Of a DNA stretch of 64,000 nucleotides, positions 17,875 to 27,251 are shown piece by piece. The stretch comes from Sphingopyxis fribergensis (lineage in GTDB: Bacteria; Pseudomonadota; Alphaproteobacteria; Sphingomonadales; Sphingomonadaceae): assembly GCF_000803645.1 (NCBI RefSeq), contig NZ_CP009122.1, positions 4,626,501-4,690,500 on the forward strand, written 5' to 3'. Position 1 is the stretch's first letter, and every line of letters starts with the position of its first letter. Position numbers and translations under genes: made by a program. A model generated the notes under the pieces. It did not search any database, had not been told where the DNA came from, and saw only the letters and a program-made list of their open reading frames with translations.

Positions 17875-18396
17875 ATGGGAAAATTACGCGAACTGCTGAA
17901 CGACATGGATGGGGGCAATTGCGCCCTGCCGCTGGCGCTGGAAGCGATGGGCGAGCGATGGTCGTTCATGATCCTGCGCGCCGCCTTTAACGGTGTCCAT
18001 CATTTCGAGGAGTTCCAGCAGGAACTGAACATCGCGCGCAATATCTTGTCGAACCGGCTGTCGCGGCTGGTCGACCATGGCATCATGGCGCGCGAAGTGA
18101 TGGCCGAGGACCGCCGCAAGGTGCAGTATCAGCTGACCGAAAAGGGCATCGAGCTGCTCCCCGCGATGATCGCTTTGCGCCAATGGGGCGAAAAATGGGG
18201 TGCCGGCGTGCCGTCGACCCCGGTGCTTGTCGACGCGCGCGACGAACAGCCGATCGGCCCGGTGACGCTGACCGCGCACGACGGCCGCGTGATCGGGTAC
18301 AAGGAATTGCTGTGGAAGCATCGCGCCGAACTCCAGCCGCTCGGCCAGGCGCGCGTGCGCGGCGAGGCTGCGATGGCGCCGGTCGCCGCCGAATGA
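17875..18396 (+). CDS. HxlR-family winged-helix transcriptional regulator
   Basis: A 173-aa regulator. The HxlR domain covers about residues 12-105: NCALPLALEAMGERWSFMIL, then FNGVHHFEEFQQELNIARN, LSNRLSRLVDHGIM and the wing KVQYQLTEKG. Cys17 sits at the usual place of the redox or ligand cysteine seen in several family members, though not all use it. The tail of ~60 residues beyond the domain is longer than the minimal family. The ribosome site is weak. It stands alone, divergent from the CC_3452 gene; its ligand and targets cannot be read from sequence. Confidence 0.88.
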   Translation: MGKLRELLNDMDGGNCALPLALEAMGERWSFMILRAAFNGVHHFEEFQQELNIARNILSNRLSRLVDHGIMAREVMAEDRRKVQYQLTEKGIELLPAMIALRQWGEKWGAGVPSTPVLVDARDEQPIGPVTLTAHDGRVIGYKELLWKHRAELQPLGQARVRGEAAMAPVAAE

Positions 18397-18460
18397 TCGG
18401 CCGCGCCGGTTTCCGATATCGCCCGCGCGGCGACTGACCATCGCCATCGCACGGACTCCC

Positions 18461-19585
18461 ATGCCGCTTTTCCGACTGTCTTCGCCGGGGCCCTTTTTCG
18501 ACAACAAGGTCCGGGCCTTTTGGAACCTGCAGATATTGGGCTGGTCCGCGTGGCTCGGTCTGCGCGGCGTTTCGGGGCTTGCCAACGGCCAGCCCTTCAC
18601 CTTTCTGGTGCCGCAGACGATCTCGGCGATTACCGGCTTCTCGCTCTCGCTGATCCTGTCGGTTTGTTACCGCGCGTTGATCAGCCGCCGGCCGCTGCTC
18701 ATGTGGGGCGTCAGCTTCGGGCTTTCGGGCGTCGCGACCGCGCTTTGGGCCTTTATCGACGCATGGGTCGCGCAGATCCAGAACCCGAGCAGCGAGGCGG
18801 GATTTACGAGCCTTTTGCTTGGTGCGGTCTATATCGACGCGACCTCGCTTGCGGCCTGGTCGGCGCTTTATTTCGCGATCAACTATTTCCTCCAGCTCGA
18901 GGAACAGAATGACCGGGTTATCCGGCTCGAGGCGCAGGCGGCTTCGGCGCAGCTCGCGATGCTGCGGTATCAGCTTAACCCGCATTTCCTGTTCAACACG
19001 CTGAACAGCATTTCGACGCTCGTGCTGCTCAAGCAGTCGGAGCCCGCGAATGCGATGCTTTCGCGCCTGTCGGCCTTCCTGCGATATACGCTCGCGAACG
19101 AACCGACCGCGCAGGTGACGCTGGCGCAGGAGATCGAGACGCTGAAGCTTTATCTCGATATCGAAAAAATGCGGTTCGAGGAACGGCTGCGCCCGCATTT
19201 CGCGATCGACCCGGTGGTCGCGCGCGCGCGACTGCCGTCGCTTCTGCTCCAGCCACTCGTGGAAAATGCGATCAAATATGCGGTGACCCCGCAGGAGGAT
19301 GGCGCCGATATCACGATTTCCGCACAGTTGGCCGGTCAAAATGTTCGGATTGCCGTGTCCGACACCGGCGCGGGATTGTCAGCCGACCGCACCGACCCCA
19401 CCACGGGTATTGCAACGGAATCGACCGGCGTGGGTTTAGCCAATATCAGGGACCGGTTGGCGCAGGCTTTTGGCGACCAGCACCGGTTCGACGTCCAGGT
19501 GGGCGCTGAGGGCGGCTTCACGGTGGTGATCGAGTTTCCGTTCCAGCCCGACGGGCAAATGACGATTGGAACCGAGAGAACATGA
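18461..19585 (+). CDS. LytS/YehU-type membrane sensor histidine kinase
   Basis: A 374-aa kinase with four hydrophobic segments in about residues 25-145, then a short coiled region and the His_kinase domain. The phospho-acceptor region reads YQLNPHFLFNTLNSIS (near 170), characteristic of the LytS class rather than HisKA. The ATP-binding half has LVENAIKYAV (N box near 270) and DTGAGLS. It overlaps the next gene by 4 nt (ATGA), so kinase and regulator are co-translated. The sensed signal is unknown; there is no separate periplasmic domain. Confidence 0.9.
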   Translation: MPLFRLSSPGPFFDNKVRAFWNLQILGWSAWLGLRGVSGLANGQPFTFLVPQTISAITGFSLSLILSVCYRALISRRPLLMWGVSFGLSGVATALWAFIDAWVAQIQNPSSEAGFTSLLLGAVYIDATSLAAWSALYFAINYFLQLEEQNDRVIRLEAQAASAQLAMLRYQLNPHFLFNTLNSISTLVLLKQSEPANAMLSRLSAFLRYTLANEPTAQVTLAQEIETLKLYLDIEKMRFEERLRPHFAIDPVVARARLPSLLLQPLVENAIKYAVTPQEDGADITISAQLAGQNVRIAVSDTGAGLSADRTDPTTGIATESTGVGLANIRDRLAQAFGDQHRFDVQVGAEGGFTVVIEFPFQPDGQMTIGTERT

Positions 19586-20388
19586 CGATCAGAACCATCC
19601 TGGTGGATGATGAAAAACTGGCCACCCAAGGCCTGCAACTGCGGCTGGAACCGCATGCGGACGTCGAAATCGTCGACACCGCGCAAAATGGCCGCGAAGC
19701 CATCAGAAAGATCAAGACCCACAAGCCCGACCTGGTTTTTCTCGACATTCAGATGCCGGGTTTCGACGGCTTTTCGGTGATCCAGGGGTTGATGGAGGTT
19801 GAACCCCCGCTGGTCGTGTTCGTCACCGCTTACTCGGATCACGCGATCCGTGCGTTCGAAGCGCAGGCGGTCGATTATCTGGTCAAGCCGGTCGAGCCCG
19901 AGCGCCTCGCCGACGCGCTGGACCGCGTCCGCCAGCGGCTCGCCGAAAAGCGTGGCGTCGCCGAAGTCGAGCGCCTCAAGACCGTTCTCGCCGAAGTCGC
20001 CCCCGAAGCCGTCGAGGACTATGACGCCGAGACCCAGCCAGACGCGCACGCCGCCGATCGCTATGAAAAGATGATCAACATCAAGGATCGCGGCCAGATC
20101 TTCCGCGTCGACGTGGACAGCATTGAACGCATCGACGCCGCGGGCGATTACATGTGCATCTATACCGCCGACAACAGCCTGATCCTCCGCGAGACGATGA
20201 AGGATCTCGAAAAGCGGCTCGATCCGCGCAACTTCCAGCGCGTGCACCGCTCGACGATCGTGAACCTGTCACAGGTTAAGCAGGTCAAGCCGCACACCAA
20301 CGGCGAATGTTTCCTCGTGCTCGGGTCGGGTGCGCAGGTGAAGGTCAGCCGCAGCTATCGCGACGTCGTCGCGCGCTTCGTGCACTAA
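19582..20388 (+). CDS. LytTR-type response regulator
   Basis: A 268-aa regulator. Receiver domain in residues 1-118: acidic pair DDE at 9-11, phospho-accepting Asp55 in FLDIQMPG, Thr in FVTAYS and Lys in LVKPVEP. A linker of about 40 acidic residues is followed by a LytTR DNA-binding domain from about 160 (FRVDVDSIERIDAAGDYMCI, FQRVHRSTIVNLSQV, LGSGAQVKVSRSYRD). It is the partner of the upstream kinase by overlap and type. Targets are not evident. Confidence 0.93.
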   Translation: MTIRTILVDDEKLATQGLQLRLEPHADVEIVDTAQNGREAIRKIKTHKPDLVFLDIQMPGFDGFSVIQGLMEVEPPLVVFVTAYSDHAIRAFEAQAVDYLVKPVEPERLADALDRVRQRLAEKRGVAEVERLKTVLAEVAPEAVEDYDAETQPDAHAADRYEKMINIKDRGQIFRVDVDSIERIDAAGDYMCIYTADNSLILRETMKDLEKRLDPRNFQRVHRSTIVNLSQVKQVKPHTNGECFLVLGSGAQVKVSRSYRDVVARFVH

Positions 20389-20404
20389 TAAAACCCGCTC
20401 CCTC

Positions 20405-20495
20405 GTCATTGCGAGGAGCGTAGCGACGAAGCAATCTCCAGCCATCGGTATTGTAGGACGATAGCTGGAGTTTGCTTCGCGTCGCCCGCAATGAC
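20405..20495. repeat. REP-like palindromic intergenic element
   Basis: Outer arms GTCATTGCG (20405-20413) and CGCAATGAC (20487-20495), with inner segments GCGACGAAGCAA and CTCCAGC mirrored as GCTGGAG and TTGCTTCGCGTCGC. Elements of this type, beginning CGTCATTGCGAG, are dispersed in many bacterial genomes. It occupies the space between two convergent genes and may also stop transcription. Confidence 0.7.
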
Positions 20496-20501
20496 ATTCG
20501 C

Positions 20502-21569
20502 CTAAAGCTGGTGCCCGGTCCTATCGCGCTTCGTTGCGAGATAGTGTTCGTTATATTTGTTCGTGGGTAGCGCGAGCGGGAGGCGCTCGACGACTTCGAC
20601 GCCTTCTTTCTCGAGCCGCGCAACCTTTTCCGGATTGTTCGTCATCAGCCGGATGCGCGGGATTTTAAGCAGTGCGAGCATCCGTCCGGCAATCGCGAAA
20701 TCGCGCGCCTCGACCGGAAAGCCGAGCCGCAAATTGGCGTCGACCGTGTCATAGCCCTGATCCTGCAGCGCATAGGCGCGCAGCTTGTTGACGAGCCCGA
20801 TGCCGCGTCCTTCCTGCCTGAGATAGAGCAGCACACCCCACGGCGCGTCGGCCATCGCGTGGAGCGCGGCGTGAAGCTGCGGCCCGCAATCGCATTTGAG
20901 GCTGCCGAGAACGTCGCCGGTCAGGCATTCGCTGTGCAGCCGCACGACGGGCGGATTGCCGTCGCGCTTCCCGATAACGAGCGCGACATGGTCCGACGCT
21001 TCTTCGGGCGAGCGGAAGGCGACGATTTCGGCGCTTTCGCTCGCTTCGACGGGCAGGCGCGCGCGTGCAGCAACCTGGAGCCGCGTCGGGTCGAGCAGCG
21101 CCGCGACATCGTCGACGGTGCACATGGTTTCGGCGTCGCCACTGGCTTCGCGCACGAAAAAGGCGGGGAGCAGCCCGGCGTGGCGCGCGATCGTCATCGC
21201 GGCAGCAGCTGCTGCTTCGCCGCCGGTCGCAACGGTGCGGAAGGGGCCCTTGAGCGGGTTCGCCAGGTCGAGCGCCGGATCGGCGATCGCGAGCGCCGCC
21301 GTGACGCTATCGGCGGCGTTCGCCAACCGGACCGGACCCGGCGTTGCGGCGACGCGCTGGTTGGTCAGCTTGAGCGTGACTGCGCGTTCGCCCGAGAGCA
21401 GTACGTCATGGCTTCCAAATTCGGCCAGCGCCGCATCGCGCGCGCTTTCGACCGCGAGCAGGTCGAGCAACCCGTCCGCGCCCTCCACGCGAAACGGCCA
21501 GCCGCGCCGCAGCGCATCGATGGCGCGTGCCGCGCGCCGGGCGCCCCGGTCATTTGGGGCATCGCTCAA
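20502..21569 (-). CDS. ribA: GTP cyclohydrolase II (RibA) with N-terminal extension
   Basis: Catalyses the first step of riboflavin synthesis. The RibA domain is the C-terminal ~200 residues: zinc site SECLTGDVLGSLKCDCG (C-x10-C-x-C), LRQEGRGIG and LMTNNPEKV. The first ~150 residues are an extension seen in several alphaproteobacterial homologues, resembling a DHBP-synthase-like fold without a clear active site. No ATG fits; the best start is TTG at 21569, which overlaps the xthA stop (TTGA), giving 355 aa. An open frame continues upstream, but it lies inside xthA and looks non-coding. Confidence 0.85.
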   Translation of the reverse strand: MSDAPNDRGARRAARAIDALRRGWPFRVEGADGLLDLLAVESARDAALAEFGSHDVLLSGERAVTLKLTNQRVAATPGPVRLANAADSVTAALAIADPALDLANPLKGPFRTVATGGEAAAAAAMTIARHAGLLPAFFVREASGDAETMCTVDDVAALLDPTRLQVAARARLPVEASESAEIVAFRSPEEASDHVALVIGKRDGNPPVVRLHSECLTGDVLGSLKCDCGPQLHAALHAMADAPWGVLLYLRQEGRGIGLVNKLRAYALQDQGYDTVDANLRLGFPVEARDFAIAGRMLALLKIPRIRLMTNNPEKVARLEKEGVEVVERLPLALPTNKYNEHYLATKRDRTGHQL

Positions 21570-22360
21570 AAATCGAACTCGGTTATCAGCGGGATGTGAT
21601 CCGACGGCCGTTCCCAGCTGCGCGCCGGCTGGACGATGCGGTGCGACACCGCTTTGGGCATCAGGTCGGGTGTCACCCACATATGGTCGAGGCGGCGGCC
21701 GCGGTTCGACGCTTCCCAATCCTTCGCGCGGTAGCTCCACCAGGTATAGAGGCGCTCCGGCGCCGGGATGAAGTGACGCCCAAGGTCGATCCAGTTCGAT
21801 GCCGCCTGCAGCCGCGCAAGGGTTTCAACCTCGATGGGCGTGTGACTGACGACGTCAAGCAGTGCCTTGTGATTCCAAACGTCGCTTTCGAGCGGCGCGA
21901 CATTGAAATCGCCGGTGAGCACCGTCGGCGTCCCGTTCAGCGCGCCCGACCATTCGGTCATGCGGCCGAAGAAATCGAGCTTTTGCCCGAATTTTGGGTT
22001 CAGCTCGCGGTCGGGAATGTCGCCGCCCGCAGGAATATAGACATTATCGAGCCGCACGCCCGACGGCAGCGTGACGCCGACGTGGCGTGCTTCGCCATTC
22101 GCCTGCCAGTCATATTTGCGTATGTCGGTCAGCGGCACCTTGCTGACGATCGCGACGCCGTGGTGCATGCGCTGGCCGTGCGTGACGATATGGTCATACC
22201 CCAACCGCTTGAACATGTCGGGCGGGAACAGCGTGCATTCGACCTTCGTTTCCTGCAGACAGAGGATGTCGGGGGCTTCTTCGCGCAGGAATTTCTCGAC
22301 GATGCCGATGCGCGCGCGAACGCTGTTGATGTTCCACGAAGCGATGCTGGTACGAGTCAT
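21566..22360 (-). CDS. xthA: Exodeoxyribonuclease III
   Basis: A 264-aa AP endonuclease/3'-5' exonuclease of base-excision repair, EEP fold. Visible active-site text: IASWNINSVRAR near residue 5, LCLQETKVE with the metal-binding Glu near 36, GDFNVAP near 150 and SDHIPLI with the catalytic Asp-His near 255. The length is normal for the family. Its stop overlaps the TTG start of ribA, so the two are co-translated. A second EEP-family protein near 61.3 kb is unrelated in role. Confidence 0.95.
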   Translation of the reverse strand: MTRTSIASWNINSVRARIGIVEKFLREEAPDILCLQETKVECTLFPPDMFKRLGYDHIVTHGQRMHHGVAIVSKVPLTDIRKYDWQANGEARHVGVTLPSGVRLDNVYIPAGGDIPDRELNPKFGQKLDFFGRMTEWSGALNGTPTVLTGDFNVAPLESDVWNHKALLDVVSHTPIEVETLARLQAASNWIDLGRHFIPAPERLYTWWSYRAKDWEASNRGRRLDHMWVTPDLMPKAVSHRIVQPARSWERPSDHIPLITEFDF

Positions 22361-22418
22361 GCGGTGGCTCTATCGGCGCGAGGGAAGGCGCGCAACGTCC
22401 CAAGCACCGGATAAATTA

Positions 22419-22451
22419 AACCCCCGTTCCAGGGGCGGTGGAACGGGGGTT
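22419..22451. terminator. 12-bp stem-loop in the xthA-lolA intergenic region
   Basis: AACCCCCGTTCC (22419-22430) pairs with GGAACGGGGGTT (22440-22451) around a 9-nt loop. On the minus strand TTTAATTTA follows. It lies 60 nt upstream of xthA, in a 356-bp gap that also holds the lolA terminator. Between the two hairpins I see no gene I can support. Confidence 0.5.
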
Positions 22452-22650
22452 CAAGGTCAGCGTTCGTCACGCTCTTGAATGAAGGTGCCTGGCAGTCCCG
22501 GTGGGGCAACAGGGGGAAACCCAAATCCGGGGGCCGTGTTGGCGCCTTCGAGAATTGAAATAGACGGTCTTCCCTGTCGCCAAGCTGAACAAAATCGGCG
22601 CTCCGGCGCCATTCTTGCAGTTCGTCGATACGAGACGTCCGTTGGTCTGG

Positions 22651-22690
22651 AAAAAATGACGTCGAATCCGTTTCGCGGATTCGACGTCAT
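22651..22690 (-). terminator. Rho-independent terminator of lolA
   Basis: A 15-bp perfect stem, ATGACGTCGAATCCG (22656-22670) with its complement at 22676-22690, a 5-nt loop, and on the minus strand a run of six T from 22656 to 22651. It starts 27 nt after the lolA stop. Confidence 0.85.
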
Positions 22691-22716
22691 GATCTTGGAA
22701 CCCTGGTCCGGTCGGG

Positions 22717-23367
22717 TTAGCCCGCGCGACCGCGCTGCTTCGGCCGCGGGTCGGTCCATTTGAACGCCGAGTCGGCGACCGCTACGTTAAATTTCTGGTT
22801 GGTCAAATCGATCCGCGTGCGGTTGTTTTGCGAATCGAGCGCGACCCATCCGCGCAGGCGCAGCCCCGCGGGGGCCGATCCGTCGCGGACGAACACCATG
22901 GTGATCGTACCATATTCGGGGCGCTTCGGATCCTTGACCTCGACGCTCAGCACGTCGCCGCTGCCGGTGGGCAGCACCTTGGCATATTTGGTCAGGTCGC
23001 GGTCGGGGTCGAGCAGCGCGCCGAGCGGCGAATTCTTGACCGGCCAGCGCTGTACCTGCCGCACCTCATAATCGATCATCGTCAGCGAGCTGCCGTCGCC
23101 GACGATCAGCAACGGCACGCCCTTTTGATACTGGAACCGGATCTTGCCCGGGCGCTTCAGGGTCAGCTGGCCGCTCAGCCGCTGGCCGTTGCGGTCGGTC
23201 TGCACGAAATTGGCGGTCATCGAACTCGTTGCTTTGAGATGCGACTGCACCGATGCCAGCGTGCTGGACGACTGGGCGATCGCCGGCACGCCGATCGCAA
23301 GGCCGGCAGCGGCCATGGGTGCCAGCGTCCAGGCGGCGAGGCGGGTCATGTTCGTCTTGAAGATCAT
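22717..23367 (-). CDS. lolA: Periplasmic outer-membrane lipoprotein carrier LolA
   Basis: A 216-aa protein with a signal peptide (residues 1-32, LAAWTLAPMAAAGLAIGVPAIA) and the LolA fold: SVQSHLKATSSMTANFVQTD, SGQLTLKRPGKIRFQY, LLIVGDGSSLTMID. LolA carries lipoproteins from LolCDE to the outer membrane. The length fits. It lies downstream of ftsK on the same strand with a 108-bp gap and ends at a strong terminator. The tail is basic (PRPKQRGRAG). Confidence 0.88.
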   Translation of the reverse strand: MIFKTNMTRLAAWTLAPMAAAGLAIGVPAIAQSSSTLASVQSHLKATSSMTANFVQTDRNGQRLSGQLTLKRPGKIRFQYQKGVPLLIVGDGSSLTMIDYEVRQVQRWPVKNSPLGALLDPDRDLTKYAKVLPTGSGDVLSVEVKDPKRPEYGTITMVFVRDGSAPAGLRLRGWVALDSQNNRTRIDLTNQKFNVAVADSAFKWTDPRPKQRGRAG

Positions 23368-23475
23368 TGGACTCTCATCTCTGAATTAGGGAACGGGTCC
23401 ATCGCAGCCGGGCATTGAACCCGCGCTGAACCTGTCGTTGGATGCTGTTCAAGTGATCAGACAGGCAAAGGTTCC

Positions 23476-25788
23476 TTACCTTTGCTGGCCATATTGGTCG
23501 GTGAGTACGTCGCGGCGGCCGACATGGTTGGGCGGGCTGACCAGCCCCTCCTCCTCCATCCGCTCGATCAGCCGCGCCGCGCTGTTGTAACCGATGCGCA
23601 GTTGGCGCTGGAGCCAGCTGGTCGAGGCCTTTTGACTCTCGACAACGATCTGGCAGGCCTTGGCATACATGCGGTCCTCGGCGCTATCGCCGCCCGCGGG
23701 AGCACCCTCCATTGCGAAGCCGCCGTCCTCGGGATCTTCGGTGACGCTTTCGATATAGTCGGGGCGACCCTGACCCTTCCAGTGATCGGCGACCGCGCGG
23801 ACCTCGTCGTCCGACACGAACGGCCCGTGGATGCGCGTGATCTGCTTGCCGCCGGGCACATAGAGCATGTCGCCCTTGCCGAGCAGCTGCTCGGCGCCAG
23901 CCTCGCCCAGGATTGTGCGGCTGTCGATCTTCGACGTCACGTTGAAGCTGATGCGCGTCGGCAGGTTCGCCTTGATGACGCCGGTGATGACGTCGACCGA
24001 GGGGCGCTGCGTCGCGAGGATCAGGTGAATGCCCGCCGCGCGGGCTTTCTGCGCGAGCCGCTGGATCAGGAACTCGACCTCCTTGCCCGCGGTCATCATC
24101 AGGTCGGCGAGTTCGTCGACGACGACGACGATCTGCGGCAGCGGCGCATAATCGAGCGTCTCTTCCTCATACACCGGCTGGCCGGTGTCTGGGTCGTAAC
24201 CCGTCTGGACGCGGCGCCCGAGCGACTTGCCCTTGGCAAGCGCGCCGCGTACCTTGTCGTTGTAGCTCGCGAGGTTGCGGACCGACAGCGACGACATCAT
24301 CCGATAGCGGTCCTCCATCTGCTCGACCGCCCATTTCAGCGCCCGGATCGCCTTCTTGGGCTCGGTGACGACGGGCGCGAGCAGGTGCGGGATGTCGTCA
24401 TAGACGCTGAGTTCCAGCATCTTGGGATCGATCATGATCATCTTCACCTGATCGGGACCGAGGCGATAGAGAAGCGACAGGATCATCGCGTTGAGGCCGA
24501 CCGATTTACCCGAACCCGTCGTACCCGCGATCAAGAGGTGCGGCATCGGCGCGAGGTCGGCGATCATCGGGTCGCCGCTGATATTCTTACCCAGGATGAT
24601 CGGCAGCGCCCCGGTCTGGTCCTGAAACAGCGCACTGCCGATGATTTCGTGGAGCACCACCGATTCGCGGACCGCGTTGGGCAGTTCGATGCCGATCACG
24701 GTTCGGCCGGGGATTGGCGCGATGCGCGCCGATAGCGCCGACATGTTGCGCGCGATATCGTCGGCGAGGTTCGACACGCGGCTCGCCTTGGTGCCCGGCG
24801 CGGGTTCTAGTTCGTACATGGTGACGACGGGGCCGGGGCGGACCGCGGTGACGACGCCCTTGACCTGAAAATCCTCGAGCACCGATTCGAGCAGCCGCGC
24901 GTTGCGTTCGAGCCCCGCCTTGTCGATCTGTCCGGTCGGCCCCGGCGGCGGCGGTGCGAGCAGGTCGATCGACGGCAGCTGGTAATTGGTGAACAGCTCG
25001 GTCTGCGGCTTGGGCCGGGGTTTCGAAGGCGCGCTACGCTCGGCGGGTTCGGCGATTTCAGGCGGCGCGCGGTCGCTCGGCTCGGCGACCGCGCGCGGCC
25101 GGACGACGCGCTCCATCAGGTTCGGCGCCTTGGTCTCGTCATTTGGCACCCGCGCGGGTTCGACGATGCGGCTGCCCTCCGCCGCGGGGAGCTTGAAGCG
25201 CGACGCCCATCCCTTTTCGAGCCGTAAGGCGCGCCACGCGAGCCAGAGGCCGAAAAGAACGAGCAGCAAGATGGTGGCAAAACGGATCAGCGCTGCGGCG
25301 GGCTCCCCCGCTTGTGCGAACAGTGGGGCGACCGCGCCGCCGATCAGCAGCGCGATAATCCCGCCCCAGCCCGCAGGCATCGGCGCGTTGGTCGCGGGCG
25401 ACCAGAGTTCGGCGCCGAGGCCGACGAGCAGGATACCGATGAAGCAATAAGCGAGCTGGCGCGGCCAATAGGGCTGCGCCTCGCCAGTCCATAGACGCCA
25501 CGCCATAATCCCGAGCAGCGGCAGCAGCAGCACGATGCCCGCCCCGCCAATCGAAAGCCCGAGATCGGCGAACCAAGCGCCCGCGCTGCCCATCCAGTTG
25601 GCCGCGGTGCCGTGCGCGGCGGTGTTGAGCGCCGCGTCGGTGCTGTCATAGGTCACGAGCGCGAGGGTCAGGAACAGCGTGAAAAACCCGAGCGCGACCG
25701 CCGCGGCGATCACCAGCGATCGCGCGATGCTTTGGCGGAAAACCGTGCGCCAATCGGCCTTTGCGGGTGCGGCCTTGCGGCTAGCCAT
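23476..25788 (-). CDS. ftsK: DNA translocase FtsK
   Basis: A 770-aa chromosome-segregation motor at the septum. N-terminal ~200 residues hold four or five membrane helices, then a variable Pro/Ala/Glu-rich linker to about 280. The motor has Walker A GTTGSGKSVGLN near 430 and Walker B VVVDELADL near 555. The C-terminal gamma winged helix reads YNSAARLIERMEEEGLVS and GRRDVL, the part that reads KOPS sites in homologues. Length is typical for sphingomonads, with a short linker compared with E. coli. It is divergent from the ubiH-like gene. Confidence 0.96.
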   Translation of the reverse strand: MASRKAAPAKADWRTVFRQSIARSLVIAAAVALGFFTLFLTLALVTYDSTDAALNTAAHGTAANWMGSAGAWFADLGLSIGGAGIVLLLPLLGIMAWRLWTGEAQPYWPRQLAYCFIGILLVGLGAELWSPATNAPMPAGWGGIIALLIGGAVAPLFAQAGEPAAALIRFATILLLVLFGLWLAWRALRLEKGWASRFKLPAAEGSRIVEPARVPNDETKAPNLMERVVRPRAVAEPSDRAPPEIAEPAERSAPSKPRPKPQTELFTNYQLPSIDLLAPPPPGPTGQIDKAGLERNARLLESVLEDFQVKGVVTAVRPGPVVTMYELEPAPGTKASRVSNLADDIARNMSALSARIAPIPGRTVIGIELPNAVRESVVLHEIIGSALFQDQTGALPIILGKNISGDPMIADLAPMPHLLIAGTTGSGKSVGLNAMILSLLYRLGPDQVKMIMIDPKMLELSVYDDIPHLLAPVVTEPKKAIRALKWAVEQMEDRYRMMSSLSVRNLASYNDKVRGALAKGKSLGRRVQTGYDPDTGQPVYEEETLDYAPLPQIVVVVDELADLMMTAGKEVEFLIQRLAQKARAAGIHLILATQRPSVDVITGVIKANLPTRISFNVTSKIDSRTILGEAGAEQLLGKGDMLYVPGGKQITRIHGPFVSDDEVRAVADHWKGQGRPDYIESVTEDPEDGGFAMEGAPAGGDSAEDRMYAKACQIVVESQKASTSWLQRQLRIGYNSAARLIERMEEEGLVSPPNHVGRRDVLTDQYGQQR

Positions 25789-25912
25789 GCTCTTTTCCGG
25801 TCCCTGTCAGTTAACCACGGCGATATGCGCATGGGGGGGACTCGCCGTCAAGCATGGCCCCGCGCCCGGCCACAGCCTTTCCAACCGTCCTGCAGCGCGC
25901 TAGGGCGAAGCC

Positions 25913-27154
25913 ATGAGTGAAACGCTGCGCAGCGATGTCCTGATTTCGGGTGGCGGCCTTGTCGGCCAGGCGCTCGCCCTTGCCCTCGCCCATCATGGCC
26001 TGTCGGTCCAGATCGTCGATCCCGCCGACCCGGTGACAACGATCGCGCCGGGTTTCGACGGCCGTGCCTCGGCGATTGCCAGCGCGACGTGGCAGATGTT
26101 CGAAGTGTTGGGGCTTGCCGATCGGCTCGCCGGACATGGCTGCCCGATCCGCGCCATTAAAGTGGGCGACGGCGTGCCCGACAGCGATCGCGGCGGCGAA
26201 CTTGATTTCGTCACTGCCGAGGGCGACCCGCCGCTCGGCACGATGGTCGAGAACCGCCAGCTCCGCCTCGCGCTCGCCGCCGGACTCGCCGAGGCGCCGC
26301 TGGTACGGCTGCTGATGCCCGCCGCGGTCGCGTCGCGCGAGATCGACGGCCATGGCGTCACACTGACGCTGGCCGATGGGACGAAGCTCGCGGCGCCGCT
26401 GCTGATCGTCGCCGAGGGGCGCCGCTCGCCGACGCGCGACGCCGCGGGGTTCAGCATCGCGAACTGGTCGTACCATCATCACGCGATGATCGGCGCGGTC
26501 GCGCATGAAAAGCCGCACGGCAATGTCGCCCACGAAATCTTCTACCCGTCGGGCCCCTTTGCGCTGCTGCCGCTCGTCGACGACGCGGAGGGTCGGCGCC
26601 GTTCGGCGTTTGTCTGGACCGTTGCCGAAAAGGACGGGCCGGGTTTCGCCAAGCTCGGGACACGCGGCTTTGTCGCCGAACTGCAAAAGCGCGCGGGCGG
26701 CGTGCTTGGCGCGATGGAGCTGGTCGCACCGCGCATGACCTATCCGCTCGGCTTTCATCACAGCGCGTCGATCGTTGCCGACCGCATCGCGCTCGTCGGC
26801 GACGCCGCGCACGGCATCCATCCGATCGCGGGGCAGGGGCTCAACCTTGGCCTGCGCGATGTCGCGGCATTGACCGAAGTGCTCGTCGAGGGCGCGCGGC
26901 TCGGGCTCGACCTCGGCGATGCGGCATTGCTCGCGCGCTACCAGCGCTGGCGCGGGCTCGACAATATGATGGTCAGCCTTGCGACCGACGGGCTGACACG
27001 CCTGTTCGGCATTCCGGGGCGCACCGCCGCCGCGGTCCGTCGCACCGGGCTGGGCGCGGTGCAACGCATGCCGATGCTCAAGCGCTTCTTCATGGACGAG
27101 GCCCGCGGCGAGGCGGGCGACCTGCCACGCCTGCTGGCGGGTGCCGAAATCTAG
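25913..27154 (+). CDS. UbiH/UbiF/VisC/COQ6-family FAD monooxygenase
   Basis: A 413-aa flavin hydroxylase of ubiquinone ring modification. It shows the FAD fold LISGGGLVGQALALALA (residues 7-23), the second-Gly region with ENRQLR, and the signature LVGDAAHGIHPIAGQGLNLG near 290. The family splits into C5, C6 and C1 hydroxylases that cannot be told apart here, so I give no gene symbol. No other ubi genes are adjacent. Confidence 0.9.
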   Translation: MSETLRSDVLISGGGLVGQALALALAHHGLSVQIVDPADPVTTIAPGFDGRASAIASATWQMFEVLGLADRLAGHGCPIRAIKVGDGVPDSDRGGELDFVTAEGDPPLGTMVENRQLRLALAAGLAEAPLVRLLMPAAVASREIDGHGVTLTLADGTKLAAPLLIVAEGRRSPTRDAAGFSIANWSYHHHAMIGAVAHEKPHGNVAHEIFYPSGPFALLPLVDDAEGRRRSAFVWTVAEKDGPGFAKLGTRGFVAELQKRAGGVLGAMELVAPRMTYPLGFHHSASIVADRIALVGDAAHGIHPIAGQGLNLGLRDVAALTEVLVEGARLGLDLGDAALLARYQRWRGLDNMMVSLATDGLTRLFGIPGRTAAAVRRTGLGAVQRMPMLKRFFMDEARGEAGDLPRLLAGAEI

Positions 27155-27251
27155 GTATTACTACCTAAGGCGTCGGCAGCCCGGCGCTAAGCATGACATC
27201 CTATCCCCATCGAAGCGGCAACCATGCTGCGGCACGATGGGGGACAGGACC

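Noticed and set aside
21570..21740. Upstream extension of ribA by 57 codons
   Set aside because: Lies inside xthA in another frame and is rich in Pro/Arg; the TTG overlapping the xthA stop is a better start.
22457..22759. Minus-strand 100-codon frame across the lolA terminator
   Set aside because: It runs through a perfect terminator hairpin and overlaps the lolA end; only its last ~50 codons could be real and I cannot support them.
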